12,113 nt of DNA from Candidatus Gastranaerophilales bacterium (GTDB taxonomy: Bacteria > Cyanobacteriota > Vampirovibrionia > Gastranaerophilales > Gastranaerophilaceae). A program made the position numbers and the translations under genes. The DNA lies in NCBI GenBank assembly GCA_944324205.1, contig CALUVK010000036.1:1-12113 (forward strand). The letters run 5' to 3'. Positions 1 through 5,997 of the stretch are shown in pieces. The notes under the pieces are model-generated. The model was not told the origin of the DNA, ran no database searches, and was given only the letters and a program-made list of their open reading frames with translations. Position 1 is the first letter of the stretch, and each line of letters begins with the position of its first letter.

Positions 1-26
1 ACTTAACCTGATGTAAAATATAAAAA

Positions 27-56
27 GTGGGGATGCATCGTTCGATGCACCCCCAC
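27..56. repeat. GC-rich imperfect hairpin, terminator-like on the minus strand
   Basis: Two arms pair over about 12 bp (27-39 with 44-56) around a GTTC loop, with one A/C mismatch at 33/50. The stem is strikingly GC-rich for this window. Read on the minus strand it is followed at once by a T-rich run (26 down to 17), the form of an intrinsic terminator. On the plus strand it has only ACTT then A-rich sequence, so it would stop plus-strand transcription poorly. It could end a gene lying left of the window or be a copy of a dispersed palindromic element; neither can be decided here. Confidence 0.6.
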
Positions 57-90
57 ACTTAAAAATATAGATATAACAAAACCGGTTTAT

Positions 91-375
91 ATGGTTATTG
101 GTTCGATTATAGGTATTGATACTGCTATGGCAAGATCTATGGGACAAAATAAAATCCCAAATGCTTTTGCTTCACCTCCGGAAGTTTATTTTAATGGTAA
201 TAAAATTTCTGAAATCCAACTTAATGGTGATGGGCAGAGAATAAGACTGCCTAAGAATTTGATAAGAAAAAACCAAGTTAATGAAATTACTATTAAAACA
301 GGACGTAATTTAATGCAGACAGCTTATATTGATTATGATGATATTGAGTTTATGAATATCTTGATTGAGAATTAA
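91..375 (+). CDS. Beta-rich protein fragment, probable truncated 3' remnant
   Basis: Product not recognised. The 94 residues read as real protein: alternating hydrophobic strands, a 'VYFNGNKI' turn, 'IRLPKNLI', 'NEITIKTG' and a C-terminal 'DYDDIEF'. This pattern resembles the last strands of jelly-roll carbohydrate-binding or sugar-binding domains, but that is a weak analogy. No ribosome binding site precedes the ATG at 91, and the frame stays open back to position 7 through 'DITKPVY', which also looks protein-like. The only other in-frame ATGs nearby are at 127 and 139, also without good ribosome binding sites. I infer that this is the tail of a longer gene broken or interrupted near the hairpin at 27-56, rather than an intact small gene. 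It is convergent with the ATPase gene and separated from it by a hairpin. Confidence 0.4.
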   Translation: MVIGSIIGIDTAMARSMGQNKIPNAFASPPEVYFNGNKISEIQLNGDGQRIRLPKNLIRKNQVNEITIKTGRNLMQTAYIDYDDIEFMNILIEN

Positions 376-414
376 AAATTTTTAACTTGATAAAAATTCT
401 GTTGTTTTTATTTT

Positions 415-457
415 AAATACTATGGAAATGTTTAAATAAACACATCCATAGTATTTT
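415..457. terminator. Bidirectional terminator between convergent genes
   Basis: A perfect 12-bp inverted repeat (415-426 with 445-456) encloses a second short inner stem (430-433 region with 438-441 region). On the plus strand the stem ends in TTTT. On the minus strand it is followed by TTTAAAAT. Its place between the ends of the 91-375 reading frame and the minus-strand ATPase gene fits a shared terminator. Confidence 0.65.
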
Positions 458-479
458 CTAATATAAGAACAGAAAGAGT

Positions 480-1970
480 TTAAGCCTGATTAAAACCAAT
501 AGGTCTTGAAGTTTTCTTATCTTTAAGAAAATCTGCTAAGGCCTTATCAAAATCTTCTTGTGTAATTTTAAAGTTCTTTTTATCTTGAGTTGAATATGTT
601 TTATTTTCCATTTTGTTAAAAATACCTGCTCTTATAAACCCATTAGTGTGTGCTTCGTTGACAATATGCCTTATGTCTGCTCCAGTACCTTTGTATTGAT
701 GTAATTTTTTTAATATTCCATTGATATCAATATTTTCATCAAGAGGTTTTTTGCTGGTATGAATTTTGAAAGCTTCTCTTAAACCGTCCATATCTGGAAC
801 AGGAACTTCATAATGTTTACCAAATCTACCGGAGCGAAGAATAGCTTTATCTAAAGATTTATAATTGTTTGTTGCTCCTATTACAAAAACGTTATCACCT
901 TCATTATCAATATCAGTCATTAATGTCAGAATTTGATTTACGACTTTATTGCCATATTCATCATAGCTGCTTCTGCTTCTTGCGACGGCATCAAACTCAT
1001 CAAGGAAAATAATTGTAGGTTGGTTTGTTTTTGCATCTTCAAAAAGTTGTCTCCAATTTGCTTCAGATTCTCCAACCCATTTTGATTCTAAATCTAAACC
1101 GTTCAAACTAATGAAATTTGCATCAGCTTCATTTGCAAGAGCTCGGGCTATTAACGTTTTACCGGTTCCTGGTTCGCCATATAATATAAATCCGTGGTTA
1201 AGTTCGACACCTTCGTATGCATCAGGGTATTGCAGCGGATATATAATATCCTTTTTCAATGAATCTTTAAGTTCATGCATTCCTCCAACTTGTGCAAAAG
1301 TAATGGGAGTTGAGGTTTTATGAGTTTTTTGCATAAGTGATGATAAGGTTTTTTTATTTATTTTTTCTATTTGAGGCTCTACTTCTTTATGAAAATCAAA
1401 AGCTCTGGCAAAGTTCTTGCGAAACATACTTAAATCTGTTTTTGATTTTTCCTTAATCTTAAGAAGTTGTCCATTAACATCTATAATGTCATCATTAATT
1501 ACATAAAAACTTTCCTCAGGTTTCATGCTATAAGTTTTATTATCGCTAATTAGTGTAATATTAGTATCATTAAGATTTACAACTTCTGTATCTCCTTGCA
1601 TGTTCTTAATAAAACCTAAATTACCGTTGAGTTCATCGTCTGCAATAAAAAATCCCCGTTTAATTGCATTTTTAACTACACCTGAGCTTTGGTACATTTT
1701 CTTTGCGCTTTCTCCAAGATTTTTGCCTATAAGAATTAAATCTCCGAGTTTAAAGTTTTGAAACAATGAAGCTAATCTGTCTTCTAATGGAATTTGCTTG
1801 ATAATTTCACCAATTGACATGGGGACGCCTTTAAAATTAACCGGATAATAATATGCCGGCATATTTATATGCGAAGTATTTGTAGTTTTTGAACTAGGCT
1901 GTTGCTGTACTTTTGATTTTGAAATATGATGGCCTGGGTAAATTCTTGTATTAACCGGATTAATTCTCAT
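480..1970 (-). CDS. Stand-alone AAA+ ATPase, Cdc48/katanin-like, with tail-motif N-terminus
   Basis: A 496-residue ATPase with one AAA+ module at about 225-440. Visible motifs are Walker A GEPGTGKT (265-272), pore-loop KWVGESE (297-303), Walker B IIFLDEFD (320-327), sensor-1 ATNN (366-369), an SRH with arginine-finger candidates R379 and R382, and a lid sequence 'KGTGADIRH' with the usual sensor-2 GAD signature. The pore loop and 'GESE' resemble p97/katanin/spastin more than FtsH, and no HExxH protease motif is present, so FtsH is excluded. Residues 1-48 are a low-complexity tail ending in 'PVNFKG'; residues 50-220 are an unrecognised domain with short beta stretches. The family remodels or unfolds proteins by threading them through a hexamer pore; the substrate here is unknown. 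A strong ribosome binding site (AGGGGAGG on the minus strand, 1976-1983) supports the start. Monocistronic. Confidence 0.9.
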   Translation of the reverse strand: MRINPVNTRIYPGHHISKSKVQQQPSSKTTNTSHINMPAYYYPVNFKGVPMSIGEIIKQIPLEDRLASLFQNFKLGDLILIGKNLGESAKKMYQSSGVVKNAIKRGFFIADDELNGNLGFIKNMQGDTEVVNLNDTNITLISDNKTYSMKPEESFYVINDDIIDVNGQLLKIKEKSKTDLSMFRKNFARAFDFHKEVEPQIEKINKKTLSSLMQKTHKTSTPITFAQVGGMHELKDSLKKDIIYPLQYPDAYEGVELNHGFILYGEPGTGKTLIARALANEADANFISLNGLDLESKWVGESEANWRQLFEDAKTNQPTIIFLDEFDAVARSRSSYDEYGNKVVNQILTLMTDIDNEGDNVFVIGATNNYKSLDKAILRSGRFGKHYEVPVPDMDGLREAFKIHTSKKPLDENIDINGILKKLHQYKGTGADIRHIVNEAHTNGFIRAGIFNKMENKTYSTQDKKNFKITQEDFDKALADFLKDKKTSRPIGFNQA

Positions 1971-2001
1971 GTTTTTTCCTCCCCTAAAATGTATAAAAAC
2001 T

Positions 2002-2036
2002 GGCTTGTAAATCTTTTTCTTTTGAACTTACAAGCC
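2002..2036 (-). promoter_or_regulatory. Inverted repeat in the ATPase leader, attenuator-like
   Basis: A perfect 9-bp inverted repeat, GGCTTGTAA with TTACAAGCC, is separated by 17 AT-rich nt. Read toward the ATPase gene on the minus strand it is followed by AGTTTTTAT, which is the layout of a weak intrinsic terminator about 30 nt before the start codon. It could attenuate transcription, act as an operator, or simply structure the leader. Confidence 0.45.
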
Positions 2037-2103
2037 TAAAAATATGTGTGTATTTGTTAATATTCTAATCCTGTAAATTCACATTAAATTTCCATAGCTT
2101 AAT

Positions 2104-2134
2104 CATCGAAGACATAATTATATGTTTTCGGATG
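2104..2134. repeat. Long imperfect hairpin in intergenic DNA
   Basis: The arms 2104-2116 and 2121-2134 pair over about 13 bp with one bulged base and one G-U pair, around an ATTA loop. No T-run follows on either strand, so it is not a standard terminator. Role unknown. Confidence 0.5.
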
Positions 2135-2323
2135 ACAGACTTATTAATATGTAAATTAAGATTAGACAATAATTTATTTCCTATCAATTGTAGTTATTAC
2201 ACTATATATTATGTTTTAAAATCTGTCAATAGCCATACTTAATATAACTTAATGTATAGAGAATGGTGAACAATTTTGTATTTTGTATGCAAGCCATAAA
2301 AACTGGTTTTTTAATCCTCTTTG

Positions 2324-2353
2324 TGATAGAATTTAAACGCACAAAAGAAGGAG
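2324..2353 (+). promoter_or_regulatory. Extended -10 promoter and ribosome binding site of the ROK kinase gene
   Basis: TG-A-TAGAAT (TG at 2324-2325, hexamer 2327-2332) is an extended -10 match. No good -35 box is visible, which is common for extended -10 promoters. AAGGAG at 2348-2353 lies 8 nt before the ATG. This implies a short leader of about 20 nt. Confidence 0.5.
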
Positions 2354-2361
2354 ATTTATAA

Positions 2362-3306
2362 ATGGCACAAAGAATAGGTGTTGATGTTGGCGGAACCAAT
2401 GTCAAAATCGCTTTAGTAAGCGACAAGGGTAAAATTATTTACTCAAATTCAATTCCAACCCGTGCTGAAATGGGTTATGAATATACGATTAACAGTATGA
2501 AAGATGCTATTAGGGATTTATTGAAAGAAACAAAACTTAAAGCTTCTGATGTAGAGGCAATAGGTTTCGGTTTCCCTGGGCAAATTGACTGTAAAAAAGG
2601 TATTGTAAGGTTAGCACCTAATATTCCTGGCTGGGTTGATGTACCGATTGCAAATATTATGGAAAAAGAATTTGGAATTCAAACACGAGTTGATAATGAT
2701 GTAAGAACTGCAACGTTAGGAGAATTAAACTATGGTGCGGGCGTAGGTTGTGAAAACCTTGTTTGTATTACAGTTGGTACAGGTATTGGTTCAGGACTTG
2801 TTTTAAACGGAAAACTTGTGCGCGGAGCAAATAATGCTGCCGGTGAAATTGGGCATATTAAATTAAATATGGAAGGCGGCCCGCTTTGCGGATGCGGAGA
2901 TAGAGGTTGTTTAGAGGCATACGCATCAGGCCCGAGTATTGTTGCTATGGCTGAAGAATACATAAGAGGCGGTAAATCTACAAAATATAGGGAACTTGCT
3001 AACCCTGATATTACACCTTATATTGTGGCAGTTGCCGCAAAGGAAGGCGACCCTGTTGCAAGACAGATTTTTAGAATAATGGGTGAATATATAGGAATGG
3101 GCTTAACAAGTGTTGTTAACCTTTTGAACCCTGAAAAAATTATTATCGGAGGCGGTGTTGCTGATGCAGGCGATATTCTTCTTAATCCAATAAGAGAAAC
3201 TATTGCAAAACGCGCTATGACAATACAAAGAGAGGTAGAAGTTGTTCCTGCTCAATTGGGAAATACTGCCGGAGTAATAGGTGCAAGTTTGTTGATTAAA
3301 TCTTAA
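2362..3306 (+). CDS. ROK-family sugar kinase, probable glucokinase
   Basis: A 314-residue cytoplasmic sugar kinase of normal ROK length; ROK glucokinases phosphorylate glucose to glucose-6-phosphate with ATP. The N-terminal phosphate loop is DVGGTN (8-13). The catalytic aspartate is D113 in 'DNDV', where most relatives have 'NDA'. The sugar-binding GEIGH is at 161-165. The zinc site is complete: H165, C176, C178 and C183 within CGCGDRGCLE. The second nucleotide motif is VGTGIGSG (138-145). There is no N-terminal HTH, so it is an enzyme and not a NagC/XylR-type repressor. Exact sugar specificity (glucose, N-acetylmannosamine, fructose and others) cannot be fixed by eye; glucose is the best guess. 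It is monocistronic, with a strong ribosome binding site and a downstream hairpin terminator. Confidence 0.93.
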   Translation: MAQRIGVDVGGTNVKIALVSDKGKIIYSNSIPTRAEMGYEYTINSMKDAIRDLLKETKLKASDVEAIGFGFPGQIDCKKGIVRLAPNIPGWVDVPIANIMEKEFGIQTRVDNDVRTATLGELNYGAGVGCENLVCITVGTGIGSGLVLNGKLVRGANNAAGEIGHIKLNMEGGPLCGCGDRGCLEAYASGPSIVAMAEEYIRGGKSTKYRELANPDITPYIVAVAAKEGDPVARQIFRIMGEYIGMGLTSVVNLLNPEKIIIGGGVADAGDILLNPIRETIAKRAMTIQREVEVVPAQLGNTAGVIGASLLIKS

Positions 3307-3330
3307 TAGAAAAATTTAACAAATATTGTA

Positions 3331-3380
3331 AATATAGAAAAATCTCAAAAATTTTTATATTTTTGAGATTTTTCTATATT
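3331..3380. terminator. Perfect 22-bp inverted repeat, bidirectional terminator
   Basis: Arms 3331-3352 and 3359-3380 are exact reverse complements, around the 6-nt loop TTTTAT. The stem is mostly A-U with a small GC core (CTC/GAG). It follows the ROK kinase stop by about 25 bp and precedes the next promoter, so it most likely terminates the kinase transcript. Confidence 0.7.
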
Positions 3381-3412
3381 AAGTTTTAAAGATATCAAGT
3401 TGAGTCTTTTGC

Positions 3413-3441
3413 TTGACACGTGTTGTTATACAGTATAAAAT
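3413..3441 (+). promoter_or_regulatory. Strong sigma-70-type promoter of the flavoprotein-alaR-alaT operon
   Basis: A perfect -35 TTGACA (3413-3418) is followed by a 17-bp spacer and TAAAAT (3436-3441). The predicted start near 3448 gives a leader of about 60 nt. That leader contains a small CCTG/CAGG hairpin (3463-3474) and the ribosome binding site GGGAGGAG (3492-3499). Confidence 0.75.
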
Positions 3442-3506
3442 TTGTATGGCAAGAGATTTAGCCCTGGTTTCAGGTTATTTTGCATAAAGATGGGAGGAGA
3501 GAAAAA

Positions 3507-4127
3507 ATGAAAGTTCTGTTAGTTAATGGAAGTTCTCATAAAAATGGTTGTACCTACACTGCATTAAGTGAAGTTGCAAAAACTTTAAATCAGGAGGGAA
3601 TTGATACTGATATATTTCAGCTTGGAAATCCGGAAATCAGGGATTGCTGCGGTTGTAATGCCTGCAAAACGACAGGGGAATGCGTATTTAATGATATGGT
3701 TAATGATTTTATCAATAAAGCAAAAGAATTTGACGGCTTTGTGTTTGGAACTCCCGTATATTATGCGCACCCTTCAGGGAGGCTGCTTTCTCTTTTAGAC
3801 AGAGCTTTTTATGCCGGAGGATATGCGTTTCAATACAAACCCGGAGCCGCAATCGCTTCTGCAAGACGCGCAGGCACAACAGCGAGTTTTGATGTTTTAA
3901 ATAAATACTTCACAATCGCAAATATGCCTGTTGTTTCTTCTAATTACTGGAATAATGTCCACGGTAAAGCAGCTGATGATGTTATTGATGATCAGGAAGG
4001 CTTGCAGACTATGAGAAACCTTGCAAGAAATATGGCATGGCTGCTTAAATGTATAGAAGTAGGTCACAGAAGCGGAATAAAAATTCCTAAACAGGAAGAG
4101 CGGATTTATACAAATTTTATAAGGTAG
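3507..4127 (+). CDS. Flavodoxin-fold NAD(P)H-dependent/iron-sulfur flavoprotein
   Basis: A 206-residue protein of the NADPH-dependent FMN reductase/flavodoxin-like superfamily. The start 'MKVLLVNGSS' at 3507 is preferred over an upstream TTG at 3480, because GGGAGGAG sits 7 nt before it and the fold begins there. The FMN phosphate loop is GSSHKNG (8-14), and 'GTPVYYAHPSG' (81-91) is the second flavin loop. C47, C50, C53 and C59 form Cx2Cx2Cx5C, the spacing of archaeal/clostridial iron-sulfur flavoproteins (Isf), so it may carry a 4Fe-4S cluster beside FMN. Such proteins move electrons, but the partner is unknown here. It is first in an operon with a Lrp/AsnC regulator 6 bp downstream and an aminotransferase. 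Confidence 0.88.
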   Translation: MKVLLVNGSSHKNGCTYTALSEVAKTLNQEGIDTDIFQLGNPEIRDCCGCNACKTTGECVFNDMVNDFINKAKEFDGFVFGTPVYYAHPSGRLLSLLDRAFYAGGYAFQYKPGAAIASARRAGTTASFDVLNKYFTIANMPVVSSNYWNNVHGKAADDVIDDQEGLQTMRNLARNMAWLLKCIEVGHRSGIKIPKQEERIYTNFIR

Positions 4128-4133
4128 ATTTTT

Positions 4134-4616
4134 ATGAGAGATGAACTTTTAGCATTGATTGAAAAAAACAGCCGAATGGGCTTGGATGAGTTGGCGGTTC
4201 TTTTGGGGGTAAATGAAACAGAAGTCGCAGAAGAGCTTGTTAAACTTGAACAGGAAGGGATTATTTGCGGATATCATACGCTTATTAACTGGGATAAAAC
4301 TTCTATTGAAAAAGTTACTGCGCTTATAGAAGTTAAGGTTACACCGCAGAGAGGACAAGGATTTGACAGGATTGCGGAGAGAATTTACAATTATCCGGAG
4401 GTTAAGTCGGTTTATCTGATTTCCGGCGGTTATGACCTTCTGGTGACTTTAGAAGAAAAGACTTTAAAAGAAATTGCAAGTTTTGTCTCTGATAAACTAT
4501 CTACTCTGGACAGCGTCTTAAGTACAGCAACACATTTTATCCTAAAAAAATACAAAGACCACGGAACTGTTTTTGATAAAAAGAGGGAAGACGAGAGGGA
4601 GATAATAACACCATGA
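4134..4616 (+). CDS. alaR: Lrp/AsnC-family regulator, AlaR-like
   Basis: A 160-residue DNA-binding regulator. It has an N-terminal winged HTH (about 1-50, 'LDELAVLLGVNETEVAEELVKLEQEG') and a C-terminal RAM/AsnC ligand-binding domain (about 60-140, with 'PEVKSVYLISGGYDLLV'). The phrases 'TLINWDK', 'VKVTPQRGQGFD' and 'ATHFILKKYK' agree closely, as I recall them, with Bacillus AlaR (YugG). AlaR is encoded beside alaT and activates it in response to alanine. The gene starts 6 bp after the flavoprotein stop, with AAGG at 4121-4124, and its stop overlaps the aminotransferase start by 4 bp (ATGA), so the two are translationally coupled. Effector and operator were not determined from sequence. Confidence 0.88.
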   Translation: MRDELLALIEKNSRMGLDELAVLLGVNETEVAEELVKLEQEGIICGYHTLINWDKTSIEKVTALIEVKVTPQRGQGFDRIAERIYNYPEVKSVYLISGGYDLLVTLEEKTLKEIASFVSDKLSTLDSVLSTATHFILKKYKDHGTVFDKKREDEREIITP

Positions 4617-5779
4617 CAAAGCCTCTTTCAGAAGCGGTAGAGAGTTTGAAACCATCAGGCATCAGAAAATTCTTTGATTTAGTAAGCGAGATGAAAGATG
4701 CTATTTCGCTCGGAGTCGGCGAGCCTGATTTTGATACTCCGTGGCATATCAGAGACGAGGGTATTTTTGCGCTTGAGAAAGGCAAGACTTTTTACACATC
4801 AAACGCCGGATTAAAAGAGTTAAGAGAAGAGATTTGCAATTATCTGAAAAGAAGGCAGGGAATAACATATAATCCGGCAAAAGAAGTTCTTGTAACAGTG
4901 GGCGGCTCAGAAGCCATTGATATAGGGCTTAGGGCTCTGGTTAATCCGGGAGATGAAGTTATTATCCCGCAGCCATCTTATGTTTCTTATGAACCTTGCG
5001 CCGTATTAGCAGGAGCGAAGCCTGTTATTATAGACTTAAAGGCTGAAAATGAATTCCGATTGACGGCAGACGAGCTTAAAGCTGTAATTAGCGATAAAAC
5101 AAAAGTTTTAATACTTCCATTTCCTAACAATCCGACAGGTGCTATTATGGAGCGCAAAGATTTGGAAGATATTGCAAAAATTATCATAGAAAACGATATT
5201 TATGTTATGTCTGATGAGATTTATGCGGAATTAACTTATAAGGGGGAACACGTATCTATAGCATCGCTGGATGGTATGAAAGAGCGGACAATTCTTATTA
5301 ATGGTTTTTCAAAGGCTTATGCAATGACCGGGTGGCGTCTGGGTTATGCTTGTGCACCAGAAAATATTATTAAACAGATGACAAAAATCCACCAGTTTGC
5401 AATTATGTGTGCTCCGACAACAAGTCAGTATGCAGCAGTTGAAGCTCTTAAAAACGGGGATGATGACGTAAAGATGATGAAAACAGCTTACAACCAGCGC
5501 AGAAGGTTTTTGATAAACGCGTTTAAAGAAATGAATTTAGAGTGTTTTGAACCTTTTGGGGCATTCTATGTTTTTCCTTGTATAAAAGAATTTAAAATGA
5601 CGAGCGAAGAGTTTGCAACAAGATTTCTTGAGGAAGAAAAAGTTGCTGTTGTTCCCGGTAATGCATTTGGGGCAAGCGGAGAAGGATTTGTAAGAATATC
5701 TTACGCATATTCTTTAGAGAATTTAAAACTAGCAATAGAAAGATTAAAATGTTTTATTGGAAAACTTCGAAGCCGCTAA
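4613..5779 (+). CDS. alaT: PLP-dependent class I aminotransferase, probable alanine transaminase AlaT
   Basis: A 388-residue fold-type I aminotransferase of normal length. Motifs are 'GVGEPDF' (34-40), PLP-phosphate and ring contacts N173 in 'NNPTG', D201 and Y204 in 'DEIY', the Schiff-base lysine K234 in 'GFSKAYAMTGWRLG', and the carboxylate-binding R361 in 'RISY'. 'SGIRKFFDLVSEMKDAISLG' near the N-terminus is characteristic of the Bacillus YugH/AlaT subgroup, which makes alanine from pyruvate and glutamate. Coupling to an AlaR-like regulator supports this over an aspartate or aromatic aminotransferase, although substrate range in this family is broad. AGGGAG (4596-4601) precedes the ATG. 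No clear terminator follows. By eye the operon looks more GC-rich than the flanking genes, which may mean transfer. Confidence 0.88.
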   Translation: MTKPLSEAVESLKPSGIRKFFDLVSEMKDAISLGVGEPDFDTPWHIRDEGIFALEKGKTFYTSNAGLKELREEICNYLKRRQGITYNPAKEVLVTVGGSEAIDIGLRALVNPGDEVIIPQPSYVSYEPCAVLAGAKPVIIDLKAENEFRLTADELKAVISDKTKVLILPFPNNPTGAIMERKDLEDIAKIIIENDIYVMSDEIYAELTYKGEHVSIASLDGMKERTILINGFSKAYAMTGWRLGYACAPENIIKQMTKIHQFAIMCAPTTSQYAAVEALKNGDDDVKMMKTAYNQRRRFLINAFKEMNLECFEPFGAFYVFPCIKEFKMTSEEFATRFLEEEKVAVVPGNAFGASGEGFVRISYAYSLENLKLAIERLKCFIGKLRSR

Positions 5780-5954
5780 TTGACTGTTAAAGTTGCCAAT
5801 TGGTAAATTATTCTTCGTGTAAACTTTTAACATTTAGTAGTTTAGCAAACTGGTATTGTCTAACGTTAACTTATAATTTTATAATTATTTGACTAAATTA
5901 ACAATTCGTAATAAAAATAATGCATATAAGCAATTTTTGAGACTTTAAAAACTT

Positions 5955-5992
5955 TATAATAATATGTAAGATAAAAGTAAGTAAGTAAGGAG
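5955..5992 (+). promoter_or_regulatory. -10 box, GTAA triplicate and ribosome binding site of the ABC1-like kinase gene
   Basis: A perfect TATAAT lies at 5955-5960, without a good -35 box at the expected spacing. Three tandem GTAA units (5977-5988) run into the ribosome binding site AAGGAG (5987-5992), 5 nt before the ATG. The implied leader is about 30 nt. Confidence 0.5.
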
Positions 5993-5997
5993 TAATA

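Larger units (their letters stand above)
1971..2361. other. 390-bp divergent intergenic region
   Basis: This region lies between the divergent ATPase and ROK kinase genes. It is AT-rich and carries no convincing coding frame. It contains the ATPase leader hairpin (2002-2036), a long imperfect hairpin (2104-2134), a short stem (2291-2296 with 2304-2309) followed by Ts just before the ROK promoter, and an 11-nt direct repeat ATAAAAACTGG at 1993-2003 and 2296-2306. A small untranslated RNA in 2040-2280 is possible, but I see no clear promoter-terminator pair for one. Confidence 0.5.

Noticed and set aside
480..1970. FtsH membrane protease
   Set aside because: No N-terminal membrane helices and no HExxH zinc motif; the pore loop is of Cdc48/katanin type.
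2226..2426. Minus-strand reading frame across the intergenic region and the start of the ROK kinase
   Set aside because: It overlaps the ROK promoter and start, has no ribosome binding site and reads as a shadow with no recognisable protein pattern.
2362..3306. ROK transcriptional repressor (NagC/XylR type)
   Set aside because: The protein starts directly with the ATP-binding DVGGTN and has no HTH domain.
3461..3474. Riboswitch in the leader of the flavoprotein operon
   Set aside because: Only a 4-bp CCTG/CAGG hairpin is present; no conserved aptamer core is visible in the roughly 60-nt leader.
3480..3506. TTG start extending the flavoprotein by nine residues
   Set aside because: The strong ribosome binding site GGGAGGAG lies inside this extension and serves the ATG at 3507, where the flavodoxin fold begins.
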